From assembly GCA_008933995.1 (NCBI GenBank), contig WARS01000015.1:7004861-7068860 (forward strand): a stretch of 64,000 nucleotides of DNA. The letters are read 5' to 3'. Position numbers and translations under genes: made by a program. Under the pieces are notes generated by a model that saw only the letters and a program-made list of their open reading frames with translations, was not told where the DNA came from and searched no databases. This document shows positions 48,177 through 62,700 of the stretch, in pieces; the first letter of the stretch is position 1; every line of letters begins with the position of its first letter. The DNA is from Datnioides undecimradiatus (lineage: Eukaryota; Chordata; Actinopteri; Lobotiformes; Datnioididae).

Positions 48177-51100
48177 GTGCTATTGAAGTTATCCTTATCT
48201 CTTCTGTTACTAAAAACACTTTAAGGCATTTTCTTTGTGTATTTCAGTATGTGAATGTTGTAGATATAATATCTGTAGATGTAATATCTGTCTAGTGCAC
48301 AGAAGGAAACACCACTTGCTCTATTTACATACACTTCAGATGCTTATAATATAAATTTTTGTTATAACTCTAACCATATGTTTAATGTCCTTTTAGGAGA
48401 AGTGGAAGGTGTGTTGGCTCAATAAATCAGTAATGGGTATGAAATAAATGAAGACGCCTATAGGTTCCTAAATATAGTCATATGTAAAGCTTTATTCTCA
48501 GTTCTTTCCTTTTCATCTCCCTAAGGTTTTGGCTCATAATTGTCTTTAATTTAAAATTCCTTGAAGTCACATTCATAACCAAAGCAAAAGAGGAGGAGTA
48601 GGACCTATAAAACCACCCTGCCTTCATAAATCTACGAAAGTTAGACAAATCCTCTCAAAATTACTAATTTTATTTATTTATATATTTTCTTACCCATTGT
48701 TAGTTGACGTTTTAGTCCAGGGAACATGATGTTCTTGCTTAGTGTTTGCACAGGGCAGTTAGGTTTGGCAGGAACACTTGATGAGTAAGCTGCCCTTTGC
48801 TAAACATAATGTAGAAGATGGAGAAAGGGATGGGCAGTCTGTGACTCCCATACTCATTAGTACGCACATGTGTTGGTTCGTGCTACGTGGCGTGTACAGG
48901 CTAAATTTTCTATAATCATAGGTGTGGAAAATTACCTCAGTAACTCTTTGATCTGTTAGGCGGTTAGTACAGTATATCTTCATCTCTCTTTGGTTTTTTA
49001 TTTCTTCTTAGTGAGCACTGTTTTCCCCATACTGTTAACTTTCTGATTTTTTTTGTGTTTTTCCAACTTCCTGAATTCCTGAACTTCCTCCTTTATTATC
49101 TAAACATTTTTATCCTCCCCTCTTCTACTTTCCCATTTTAACCCTCACTTCTCACTCATTTCCTCCTTTTTTATGATTTATTTCTGGTTTAATTCCTCTT
49201 GTTCATCTTTTTCTTCTGTCATTTTTTTTTCTTATCACAGCCCCCATATAATTTTCCTGTCCCAGAGTGCGCTGTATACTGGGGGCCCTGGTTCTGAGGT
49301 GAATGGCCTTTCATTGTGTGGGTCCAGGATGTGCCATGAGATAGCCCACTCCTGGTTCGGCCTGGTTATCGGGGCCAGAGACTGGACTGAGGAATGGATC
49401 AGCGAGGGCTTTGCCACCTACCTGGAGGACGTTATCTGGGCCCAAGCACAACAAGTACAGTACAATCACTGACAGATGATTGGAGTTTATGAAAGAACAC
49501 AAACACTTTTAGATGCAATATGAGGTTTTAGATACACCGCTTAACTTTAACTTGTGAAGCTCAGTTTGCTTGAGCGCATTACCACTGTCTCTCGTTTGAA
49601 AGTGAATTCAGGCCATAAAAAACATCCTCAACAACCCTTAAGTTAGTTTTTATGATATTTATGTAATTTCTTTCTTTTTATTATTTTTAAAGTACTGCTA
49701 CACAGTATAAACACAGTATAAACAAAACCTTTTATACCATTGATGCAATCCAACAATTCAGCTAAGCACTGGTTGACATTCCAACCTTCAATTTCTACAA
49801 CTCATGTGCCAGGATTTAAAAATATTACTGTTGTGGTTGGAGTGCTGTCAAGTAGAGTTGGTTATTACATTAGTGTAATAAAACCATACATCAAGCATGC
49901 ACAGAAACACTTAATAAAGTCACAAATCCAAACTCCGGTGTAGACAAAAACAGGCACAAACAAGAAACAAAAACTAGGTCTGAGAAGTCAGAGGAGTTGG
50001 CCAAATAAAACAAAAGGGTAAAGAGGCTCCTAGGCCAACCACAAAATAAACCATCAACCTCAAACCTACCTGACCCACTAAAACGTAAGAGGACTAAGAT
50101 GAACCTCATAAGATTTGTGGGGGAAAAAAAACTACTGCCTCCAACACTTCTTCAAAAAAGGGGACATTTTAAAGAAGTACATCATAGATCAAAGACAAAA
50201 GAGACTACTCATCTGGAGTGTACTTCGCACCACTCCAGATGACTCTTTCATTAAGCATACCTGCAGGAAACAAAGATAGGCAACAGGACAAAGGAATAGG
50301 GGGTAGCGTTGGTATGAATCCCTTGCTTGCAACACTAACTTCAGCTCTGATCTGACAGTTGATATGCATACAGATCTAATCCTCCCTCTTACTTTCCCAC
50401 ACCATCTAGAGTTACACAAATGTTTTTCTTGTGTCTGCGCTGTTTAATCATGTCACCTTTATGATATGAGCTTGGCACTGAAAAAGTAGATTTAAGCAGG
50501 CCTGATACTGCTGCCAAAATCAATAAGACACAGTGACAGAGATAGTGAGCAGACCTGCTTGCTTTTGCTGAAGAAATTTACCGTATTTAATTTTTCCTCC
50601 TCTGACTTTTTTGCTCTACGCTAAACCTTTTTAACTCTCCATATATCTCCCTCCAGCTCTCCTTACAAGAGACAGCAGAGCAGTCTGACCTGAAGGCACT
50701 GCTGAGGTGGAGACGACTCTCTGATGAGTTGAAGAACTCAGAGGAAGTGCTTCAAATCCTCAGGTGTGTGTGTGATTTTTGCTCAAATACCTCTGTTTTA
50801 TTCATCATGCTGTTGTTCCTACTATATCTTTAATATGCAGGATCTAAGTACTACACGGTATTGCACACAGATGTCAAATGTGGACTACTGGTTGTCTTCC
50901 CCATCATTAGTTTTATCAACAAGTGCAGAGGAGGCAGAATCTTTTTCCCTACTTATCTTACTCTGTTAGCAGGGTATTCATTTTACTTTAGATTCATTTT
51001 AGTTTAGATACACATTACTTGAAAACATGCGCTTCTTATGCAAATAAGACACAATATCTTATTTTCGCCCATGACAAGTCATTTTTAATTGTTAGTAATT

Positions 51101-53835
51101 CAAGGTAAGTGATAAACATTGCACTGCCTGAAATGCAATGGCTCAAATACACAATACTATACAAAAGGATGATCTCAAATAAAGTGACTAATAGCTGTTT
51201 GAAAAGACTAATGCTGAACCACTAGAGATTTTAAATGCCTGTAAAGCAACTAGAATTTACACTACAAAAAGTTTAGGCAGGCAGCTTAGTGCAAGGGATC
51301 ATGAGCAGGAGAGGACAATGTTTCAGTAATTATCCATCAGGAACACAGTTTTTTTTCTCTAGGTTAAAGTATCCCCTGCTTTTGTTAACGTCTGCACGTG
51401 CAGACACACACGTGAGCTTGAAGTGTATGCATTCCAGGGGTACAGGTGTGGCAGGTGTGGCAAGTATATCCAGGTGTACTGTACTGTCATGTCTTAGAAA
51501 AGCTGGGCACACAAGCACAGGGAGCACGCACAAACACACAAATTCTTCATCTGATCCTGACAATGTGGGACCCACACCCAGTTTGTTTTATCCACGGTGG
51601 AAGCACGGTGTCATCAGGGGATTATAGGTGTAAACCCGAGCCTGGAGTTAACTGTTTCAGGGTGGAAATGCTAGTGCTTGTTAGCATTGTGCTTTTTATA
51701 TTGTGGCTCTTCCTTTGAATGCAAGGAAAGCCTCTTAACTGGAGATGACACTTGTAGCATAGTGAGCTACTGACATTCACACTTGTAAGTAGACCGTACG
51801 GAGCGTGACAGCAAATTAATATGTTATTGATTTCATGGCACTTCTCCTTGGCACCGACATCTAACTATGTCACTTCACTAATAATATGTTGTCATCACAC
51901 AATGGAAACATTCACAAATTAATAGTAATTTGAATTCAAGTCGATTTTCCTGAATAGTCCAGCCTGTGTTTGTGGAAGGCTTCAGCATTTAGAATAGTAA
52001 GTTTTACCTCATGGGTTTAAGGAGTTTCAGTGCTTCATGGGTGGCTGTGTTTTGAAAACTCACTCTTTCCATGTTGAACTGTTGATAAGCTCCATTACAC
52101 GTTGCACAATATGAAGTTTCACAGTTGTGGTAAAGTTGAATGCGGTAGAATTCATTATTGTGACACAGGGTATGTCTTGAAATTTGAAGCTGTGTATGAG
52201 TGAAAAGGGTTAAAGATGCACTTGAGAGCTGCGTCTCTCTTGCAGTCTGTCAGGGTGTTCCCCTATGGCAGACGTGCGGGTGATTAGGAGGATGAGGATT
52301 AGGTTTCTCTGCACCTGACAGGGTTAAATCAACAACATAAAACTAACATCTGAAAAATGCAAACAATATGTGCACTCACACAAACACAGAGGCATGCATG
52401 TCCTCATGCATGGATGCATAGATTTAGGTTATGTTACATGAAAGCACATTAGTATTGAGGAGACACGTAATTGCTTAAGTGGCGCCCGTTTTTTAATCCT
52501 CACATCTCTTAAGGTTGTGATGACGCATGGTGAGGCACGGAGGACCCCTGCCCATGCATTATCTCATTATCTTGCATACAGCCTGAGTCTAGTTCTAGTT
52601 CTACCAGCTTATATCATGATGATACTATACAAGCAAATTGTATCATGGACACTTTGAAATTTCTTAATAATTCCCTCGTAATTTCCAGCATGTTTCCAGG
52701 AAAGAACTCTATAATTTGTAACCAATTACAGGGAAAATAGAGTCAGTGTTCAATTATATCCAATTAATTGCTGTGTAACCTAGAGAGACTTTCAGTGCAC
52801 GGCAGGCCAGCTGAACATGCAAAAATATGCCTACAGGCATGCACACAATTCAACATGAGATATGTTTGCCAAGAATAGATGAATAATAACTGAGTATTTA
52901 CTTGGATTCAAACAATGCAGTTCCTTTAAGGAAATTCCTTTCCCCCTCTGTTTAGTAGAAATTTACATACAGTTATTTAAAGGAAACTCCCAAGGAAATG
53001 ATCAAGAAATGGCTATGAAATTACAGACCCGTAAAATAAAGCGTTACTAAATTTTGATGACATCTCATGTTTGAAAGCAAAATTAAATTAAAACCTAATG
53101 AAACTAGTAGGTGAAGTTTACATGTTTCATTTTGTCTGATTACAATGCATAATAGTACGGCAACAGTATGTGAGACAAGAAATTTCTTCTTTTTCAATCT
53201 TTCAGGTGCTTTTGACTGCATGTCCTGGTCCATATAAGGTCTCAGTTTGTCATATCATTACTATATCAGGAAAACTCGAGGGACATTGGAAGGTCAGATG
53301 TTAACTAAGGTCTTAGTTTACTCCAAGGTTGGGAGCAGTCCATGCAATGCTTTGATGTGGGCTAGACTGCCTCTGTGTCCAAGTCCTGATGTGGCTCTGC
53401 TGTTTATTCATATCATGTCTCCTCACAGTTGTAATGCAAAACACAAACCGGCTGTCACAATGCACAGTGAAATGTTAGAGAGAACCTGGTGAAGGGAAAG
53501 AAACCGCTATGGGATGTACAGAGAGATATGCAAAACCTCACCAGTGTGCACACGCAAACACACCCATGCACACACAAGAGCTAAATGGCAGATTGTGCGT
53601 TCCAAGTTCAGTGGGTCACAATCGACACCCCTTGATCCAGAAGGGGCCCCAGTGGCCACTGTTTATCAGTCCATTTCAGATGAGTTATATTTAGGGCAGC
53701 CTGGGCCAGACGCCATTCTCCCTGCTGATTCACTGGGCTGCTGGGAGTGCTGCTCTACCTTATCCGGTTTCCACAGTCAACCCAGTGTAATTTGTCAGGA
53801 TATGGCTCGCGGAGCTATAAACCTGTGTGCGTGTG

Positions 53836-53877
<42 letters not shown>

Positions 53878-56747
53878 TTTCACATTAAGTCCTGTCAGTA
53901 ATAGCTCCTGATTTCCTCCCGCTCTTTCTGTCTCTCAATCTCAGACACACCCAGGTGTATGCATGGTTACACACACACACGCACACACCCACACCCACCC
54001 AGACAAACACCCTCTCTCTCACACACATGGCCTACGAGTCAGATAAGAGCACCATTTATTCAGCGATACATTGAGCTATTGTGTGATTCTCCAAGGCAGC
54101 GAGCAGCGATTCCTCTTAAAGCTGTAGTAAATCATCTCTGACAAAGAGAGACGGCAAAAGACGGGGATTTACACATCCATACATCCCTGATCTGGACAGT
54201 GGGAAGGGTGGAGCTCCTTTGTCTAACACGGCAGTGATGGATCAACTTTTTTCCTCTCTGCGCTGTGCCGCCAGTATCTCTGACGCACGACAGACAGAAC
54301 GGACACATTCTCTCTTTTGGAAATACATGTTCTGTCATTGTTTTTGTCTCTTGTCCCAGTCCCTCTTTCTTTCTGTACTACTCTGTCTGACACACACACA
54401 GGCACACACACATCCAATTTCCCAAGGATAAAGCACGGCCTGCTGTCTTAAAAAGAGTCTATTTCATCTTATCAGCACTAACAGACAGACATGGGCACTA
54501 CGGGCAGGAGACTGGACAGAAAGCAAATTAAAAAAAACCTCATGATAAAAAAAGGGAAATGTGGTCATGATACATGGAAAAGGAGTAAAACAGCCTTTTT
54601 TCCAACGACGAAAAACGACTTATTTTATAGTTCAGGTTTTGCCTATAGCCTCATGTGTTTTTTTACTTTTTTTTTTTACTGTTAATCTACATTTTCATTG
54701 ACTGGCTAAGAAGATTAACAAGACTGGGCATCATTACCAAGATGTACCAAAATGATTTTTCCCAAATAAGGTAACTGGTGGCATGTTATTTATTTTCACA
54801 CATAATATTTATATGTGATGCACACATGCACTTCCATTTGCATGATAATATTCCTTCTAAGAGTGTCCAGTCAAATTTGGAAAAATTCCAGGAAGCTGAT
54901 GACTTCCTCTCTCAGTCCACTGAGCAAACCAAACATTCCCGTCTATCTCCTGGCCTCGATTTCTACCACACATCCTCCTCTTCTTCTTCTGCTCAGCCCT
55001 AATCTACTCCATCCCCCCACACTCCCTCTCTTTTGCTCACCATGCCTGGACAAAGATTCAAATAGATCAAATATTTGACCAACTTGTGGCTCACAGTTGA
55101 AGACTAACTCAAGAGATTAAACATTGAGGTTTAGACATACATGAATCAGTGTGAATATGAATCGGGATGTGAGTTTTTTTTGCTCCGTGTTCATGTGTGT
55201 GTGTGTTTGTGTGTCTGGACCTGTCATGAAGCGGTCCTGTGGAAAAGTGCTAGCCAGTGATGAAGGGTGTATTGATTGGTGGGCCAGGCGCCTAGCGTAT
55301 CGACTTGGCAGGAGGGTGATCCTTCAAGGCCTTCCTATTGGCACACTGAGTTAATCTGCTCAGCCTGATCAATACTGGCTAACTGAAACTATCATTGCAC
55401 AGCATCCCACGTCAGCGCCCTGTTTGTTTGGCTTTTATTGGTTTTATGTGTGTTTGTTTGTGTGTTTATGGAGGTTGAAGGGATGATTTGTATCAGTGTG
55501 ACAGGGAAAGCGAAACCCAGAGCATGACTCTTTTGTGCCGGTAGACCGGGGTGCTTCTTTGTGGAAGTGTTATATGTTCGCTCAGTGAGTCATGGGCAGT
55601 AAAGTCAGAGCGCAGCACCGTGAGGTCATATAAACAGCATAGCATGCTATTATAAATCTACAGCTTGATTTCCAGCCTGCCTCGGGCAAAGTATGGCAAC
55701 TTGGCAAGGTGTTTGCCATTGAGAGGCCCGGCTGAGTGGCTGGATTTAATGTTGCTGACATCGTATTCTTGCTTTGTAGAAACAGTGTTTTTTTTTCTGT
55801 AACTAAAATGTAAAAGTGGGATAAAAAAAAAAATCCAGGCGTAGGTTCTCTAACTCCATCCTGCTCTGTTTCAGATTGTAACATTTTCCATGCACCCTCT
55901 TCTTTATTGTGGGTGCTAAACATCTTCCTCTGTGTATGCTTACCTTTCCTTACCTGTCTTATCTTTCTGTGTGTGTTTGTTTCTCTGCTCTGTTTGTCTT
56001 TCTGCAGACCTAACATGGAGAACACCGGTCAGGTCAGTGAGTCTGGCTCCTCCACGGTTAAACATGCCCTCAACCCTGACAAAGCATTCATGCAAGTCCA
56101 CTACCTCAAGGTGAGATAAATGTGTTTAAGACAGGAAGAAGGAAAATTGGTTAGAGGTTGAATGAGAGAAAGGAAACCATAAAAAACTGTAATATCATTT
56201 AAGTTGGTCTACTCTTAGTTACAATGATGCATTCGAAGCAGCACCTGCAGTGATTCTCTTTGTTTGACTGATCCTGTTCTGTTGTCTTTATTTGTCTTGT
56301 CCTTTTTTCCAGGGCTACTTTCTCCTCAGATTCCTGGCCAGTCAAGTGGGAGAGCAACAATTTGTCGACTTCTTCAGATTATTTGTGAAGAAATACCATG
56401 GGCAACTCATTTTATCTCAGGTGATTGAGACTGTGGAAGTGGAAACTTGATTAACTTGAGGGAGAATCTCGTTGTTGACCTGCAGCTACACGAGAAGCTG
56501 TTAATAAAACCTGAGCTCAGATTTGAACTGTTTTTGTAGGACCTGTCTCTGAGGCACAGTGATCTTTCCATAAATTAATTGGAGGCTGTGTTGAGTTCCA
56601 TTGCAACTGCTTCGCAATAGCCTAGATGCAGCAGCAGCAGCAGCAGCAGCTTTTCAAACTGATGACTGTGTGTCAGCCCAGCCACATATGTTTATTCTGC
56701 TGGGGCCGTGAAGCTGAGTGATCACACCTGGAAGTCTGCATGTATGT

Positions 56748-56785
<38 letters not shown>

Positions 56786-59700
56786 TCTGTGATGTGCTCC
56801 ACCTGGCTCCTGTTTCTTCAGTGGCAGGCTGAGTCTTCCCACTAAATAATGGATGTAACATAAACACAGTTTGACCTTGTACTCTTGACTTAAGATCAGG
56901 TATGCCTTTCTCTTTCTTTGTTTCTTCCTCCCACACCTCCCTGAATGCCTCCATTTCTATCTGTCTTTTTTTTTTATTCTTTTTGGACAGGATTTCCTGC
57001 GAATGCTGCTGATTACCTTTCCCGACATTGAGAGGTATGTAAGTGCCTATGAATAATGCTCCCAGTGTAATTCATGAATAATGAAAAATATGCCTAGATG
57101 CATTAAAACCACTTTGATTTGGGCTGAAGTACTGGTACCCTGGTTTCTACCTCCAGACACATTAAAGTTATCCTTTTCATCAATTTTCTAAACAAATTTT
57201 TGTTGTTTTTTATTTCTTAGTGGATGTGACTTCTTAGTAGATTTACTATCAAATAGAGGAGTATGTGTTGATAGGGCCTTTGTTCTTTCACTAACTGGGT
57301 CCTGCTGTGGAAACATGACCAGCAAAAGCTTCGAACTCCAATCCTGTTAAGAGAGCAGTCTCATCCACTCTCATATTAATTGAAGTGTAAAAGGATAACT
57401 GCTCCTCCTGCTCTCCTCCTCTCTAATTTTCTTTCTCCCTCTCTGCGCTCGCCTAATCATTCAGTTCTCTATTTCTCCTGATTGCCTCATTAACCTCTTC
57501 TTCAGCCTGTCTTTCTCTGTACCTCTCTCTCTTCCTGTCTGTCTTTCACTTTGTGTCTCCCAGCCTTAACACTTCTCTTCTTACCCCTCTCCTCCTCAGC
57601 ACCCTTTTGTCTGCTCTGAGTGCTCTCTTTTTGCCTTTTCTGTCATGTCAAGTGTGCTGCCGGACTAGCAGAGATTGATTTAATTAAACAGAGGGAGTTG
57701 GGGGACGGTCAATATTTGGATCTGATGCCTCTTTCAGTAAACAACACACCAGAAGAGTAAGGTTTAGGCTGAAAGTGGACACTCACATTTAAGGGTCATG
57801 AGTGCTGTGTGCACAGTGCATGGCTCTGTATCCTGCTCCAGACTTAATGGGGAAAACAATATTTATAAGACCATACATAAGAAAATATTTAAAAAAATCT
57901 GTCCTTTTGTTCATTCATTGAATTGTGTTAAGAAAATACTCTTGACACTCTTTCCACTGCCATTTGAGGTGAATAACCCCAAAGATAAAATAGGTTACCA
58001 AACGTAACCTGAAAAAACTGGCAAATACACGTCTTGTCTGCTCTTGTGAGACATAAAGCTTCTCTATCTTGTCCTATTATTAAACAGTATTTGGCAGTTC
58101 GTGTGGTGCATTAACTGTGTCAACCTTTTGTTTGCCACACAAGAAAACTATGCTCACATAATCCTGTGTAAGCCTACCTTATGGTGTCTCACTGGTGTGG
58201 CAGATGTTTTGTCTTTTTATTTAAACAGATGTATACACACACACGCACACACACAAACACTGTCTATGGTTCATCTTCAACGTAACATGAACTAGAATTT
58301 CCTTGTGGTGAAGTCACTGATGTAGTTTTTAATGTCCGGTTTCTGGACAAATTGGTGTTTTATGGGGAGTATTGCCTCTTTTCGTACACTGTAGAGCGTT
58401 TTATGAGCTTGAATTTACTGAACACCCACTCTCCATCTGCCCAAAGTTGCCAATGAATATACAATAGGAAATGACGCAGTGGGACGTAGACTTTACTAGC
58501 GTTTAGAAGCAAGCAGTATAACCTTGACCTTACAACAAATGCCAGTCTCTTAAAGCCATTTTAGCGAGACTGGCAGTGGCGTGGCTCAGTGTTAGTCAAC
58601 TTGTTGGTTCAACACTGTGGTTTAAAAACTAATTGTTACTAACCTAAGACTCCAGCTCAAAGAATTAAGAGCTGGATGAAATACAGTTTGACTGATGCAA
58701 GTGGAGCCAAGTGTGGCAATGTGGAGTTTATCTTGAGTCTGACATTGGCTACTGTAAACTTTAGCCAATGTTTATGTCAGATCGATACAAGAGATTTTTT
58801 TACATACTGCAAAAGATTAGAGGCATATGAAAACATGGAAAAAATATGTATGCAGCATGCATTACTCAAAAATCACATCTTAATTTCTGAAATCGATCTA
58901 TGTTAAGAAGCATTTCAGAAGTTTATTGATAATTGGCCTGGGATCTTACTTGCCTGTCCTTTATCACGTTTGAACTGTGTGTACGCATTTGGTAAAGTGA
59001 AAAAAGATATAAAACTGTGTTCCCTTGAGAGTTCCTTAACTGCTTAGCTACTTAACTTTCATTTTTTTGGGAAATGTGGAAAATCACAAATTGAGCCTCA
59101 GTTAGAGGAGAGAAAATGGTTGTATAAAAATGTAAATTATAACACTTCATTACAAAATAACCCTTTTAAGTAGTTGAATATTACGGATTATTATACAGTA
59201 ATAGCTTCAGACAAGTCAAGTGCGGAATTTTCCTTTTAGCCTGGATGGGCAGGATTGATGATCAGGGGGTAAACTGTGAAGTCACTCTTTGAATTGGTGT
59301 GTACTTTGTATACTCTACAGTTTGCATTCATACTGTGGACTACTTGTGAAATGTTTGTTTGTGTGCACATTTGTTCTGCCAGTTCTGTCACTGTGAGTGT
59401 TCTTTGTATGGTATATGACCGTTTTTTTCATGTGCAAACCATCCTCCACTTAAGCCCCTCCTCATGCACACTCATTACACATTATTACATACACATTATT
59501 GCTTACTGTGCATGCATGCATACATATAAATCCAGTTCATTGTCTGTACATGCCTGTTTGCATGCCCTTGCATAGGAAAATGGGTGTGCCCCTCTTTTTG
59601 TTTAAACCTTAAGTTCGCCATGACCCTAACAATATTTTCCCAGAGCTATGTTTTCATATGGTGTCTTGGGCAATAACAGTCATTGCTATAATAATAGGAA

Positions 59701-62700
59701 TAATACTAACACTTGTGCCATTGTGTTCCAGAAAAGGCCTCACCCTCAGTGCTATTTATGCTGACTGGCTTGATCGACCGGGAATTCCAAAGGTACGAAG
59801 AGTCCTGCTTTCTTTTGTGATTTGTCAATATCTGGAGTTTGATTAATATTCCTTTACCATGTACAATATAGTTTTATAAAAGCTAAATATCACCCAACAC
59901 AACTATCTAGTCAAATAAACCTTATTTTTTTTACTGAAAATAAGCTTACATTTGACTGTAAAATTGCTTATTATGCACAATTAACTAAGGATTTGCAATA
60001 ATGCAGCAACATTGATTTTATACAATTAAGCTTTTCCACTGCGCTCAGAGGCATCAAGTCATTAGCTTTAAAATAACTCATTACTTTATTTATGTTATTC
60101 CTCCTTTTTGTTTCTTCAATATATGAATTAATAGCAACAAATTAACTCACCGCTGGTATATTGAGGGCAAAAGTGCTTCATGTCTGTTTCTGTCCTTTTG
60201 TACCTTGTACGTGCATGATTGGGTGATCATTTTTCAGAGTATTTGTGTACAGGCTCCTCCACGTGTCACAGGTTTCGGGATATGGAATTATTTTATTTCC
60301 CCTTGCAGCTGGCATTGTTTCACCTTTCGGTCAATCATTAAAGGGCTTCAACAGTGCGACAACATTCAACAACCTGACTGGTTTCACTGAACAGCCTGCA
60401 ACATGACAGGCTCTATTTGAACACAGAGTTCCAGGAATCATATTGACCGCAGAAACCCTCAAAGTTATCCTTCAACGATATTTTCATGGTTTTGAGATCA
60501 TGTCATCATCTAGACTTCACTTTAGGTTAGGAGGTTGTGTTCTGATCCAGTTCAAAGCCATCACTGTTACATTCAGCTCAAGATACAGGATTTTTTGTGT
60601 GTTTTGGGGTTCTCCCCGAAGCATTTGCTCTTAAATGACAAGAGCGGCGTGGCCTTTGTCTCAGTATTGAACAGCTGTAAATAGCGGTGTAATGACGCTC
60701 TCATAATGAAAATGATGTCTCTTATTAGAAGTAAATAGCTGTAAGTATATGAATCCTACAGCTTAAATGACGTGTGACTGTTAGCCAGTAGGCATTTTTA
60801 CACTGCTAGGCAGTGATGACTTTCCTACGATAACACTACTTGAGGAGAGTTTTCGAGATTTTCGCGTGGTTTCCCCAAAATCCATCATCAACTTCATTCC
60901 ACTGTAATGCATCAGGGGTTGTTCAGTGTACATCACCGGGTCTTGAGTGGGATAATCACACAGTTCATCTTATTACAGTGTTTTTGAATCATTACCATTA
61001 CCTTTGTTATGCAACTGTAACTGTACCTTGACAAGGTGAGCAGTGCTGCTGTGCCCTCTAATCGAAAAAGAACCACTGTCATAGATACTAGGATTGCAAG
61101 GCTACACTCACACGCTCACACACTCACACAATCAATCCACTTTAACAGCTTCTTCAATTCTCCCATCTCCATGGTAACTGATCTTAATTACCACAGTGTG
61201 TATGTGCATTTTTGTGTGTCTGCGCGTGTGATGCTGTCTGGGAACCTTCACCTTCTAGATTATGTGATGATGTAACTGGAGCCTTTCAGGGGGCCTCTGA
61301 GGGTAGGAAGGACAGCGTGGAGAGACTGCTGTTTTCTCACACCTGATTGGGTGATGGCTTGAGTGTTCTTGCAGAGGCTTTTTTTATGTTTGATGTGCCA
61401 GTCACCAGCTAATAAGATCAGCCAGATCGATTGAAACCTTTTACAAATGCAAGTGCTTGTGTATTATGTACACTGGACACAAACACATTTTTAAGTGTCT
61501 CCCTCTCTCTTTCTCTTTCTTGCTCCCCCTGCCCTCCTCTCTGCCTCCTATCCATAGCTCGACAATGTGCTTGAATCAGAGAAAGGCAGGAAATGGTTTG
61601 GCCTAATAATAAACAATGACATTCACCGATCCCGGAGTAAGAGATGTGGAATGGGAAGGCCACCGCCGGCCTATTTTAGACCTCAGAGTTTAGATGAGTA
61701 TGCACTCCCTTTGGGATGATGGATCTAGGCTGAGCTACTTTGTTTAAATAAAGACTACCCTTGATTCACCAGAGCTTTCAGCCTGATACCTTCTCCTAAC
61801 TCCTATAACCTACATTAACATTATAGGTTTTTCTTATTCAGCCTGTTTTATCATAAAGATATATTGATAAATAGACTGATATAACCTAGTTATTTAACCT
61901 GCTTTACTTAGTAATTAAGCACTTAAACACTAATTGTTCTCCGGAGCAGGAAGTGGATTTGGATTTACCCCGAGGTTATAAGCCTAAGCGTTTTTTTGTT
62001 TTTTTTTTAAACCTAAATTGGCTGATTTGACAAAGAAAATAGTTTTGTTTTTTTTTTGTTTTTTTTTACTGAAGCTTAAATTTTCTACATTGGAAATAAG
62101 GGCTGTCTGTCAACCCTTAATACTTTCAAATATATTGATTAGAGCTTAGTAATTTTGCTATAAAGATTTCACAGTAAAATGTTTAATTTCAATCTATACT
62201 GGTAGTTATATATAATGTTTGTAATGATGTATGTGTCACGACATATTTATTAAGTGCTTTCATGGTAGTTTGCAGTTTAAAACACATAAGGAAGCCCGTC
62301 AAACATTCTACTGAACAGTTTCTCTTACAGCTATTGATGAAGTGTGTCTGGAACATATTGCTTATTGCTTTTATTGCCCAAGCCTAATGGCGACTGAGCT
62401 GTCATTTGCAGCATTTAATGTTCAGTTGTGAAAGTTGTCACCAAGTTCTTGGTCAATCTTCACCTATGCACTTATCATTTTATCTGATTGTTTGATTCAA
62501 AACCTGATATGTTACATTTCTGTCTAGGAATGTTTACCTACTACAACTGTTAAGGCAGCACTAAACACTCTTGAATGAAACTGAAATTGGTTGGTACTAA
62601 AACTTTTGTTGGCATTGTTTCTGTGATGAAAAGAGTTTGGAGGATGTCCATACTTTACAGACAAAAAAAGAATCAAGTAAAAACCCTATGGATTGATCTT

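Larger units (their letters stand above)
32876..49240 (+). other. aopep: 16.4-kb aopep intron
   Basis: Largest intron in the window, from GTAATG at 32876 to TTATCACAG at 49240. It contains a 20-bp tandem pair (33587-33626), pyrimidine-rich patches (34260-35100, 39130-39310), a (CT)n tract (about 42523-42572), GGAT-like repeats near 44165-44215, an (AC)n tract (48142-48172) and a 16-bp-arm hairpin (45387-45419). The longest open frame is 45303-45791. Several stretches of mixed composition (35800-36060, 40280-40620, 43180-43390, 46900-47110) could be regulatory. No gene on either strand was recognised. Confidence 0.6.

Noticed and set aside
48318..48345. TTTACATACACTT motif resembling the end of Tc1/mariner elements
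   Set aside because: Single short match, no inverted partner, no transposase and no TA duplication found.
49690..50145. Possible inserted element between short inverted motifs (near-palindrome at 49859-49880)
   Set aside because: Boundaries, target-site duplications and coding capacity could not be shown.
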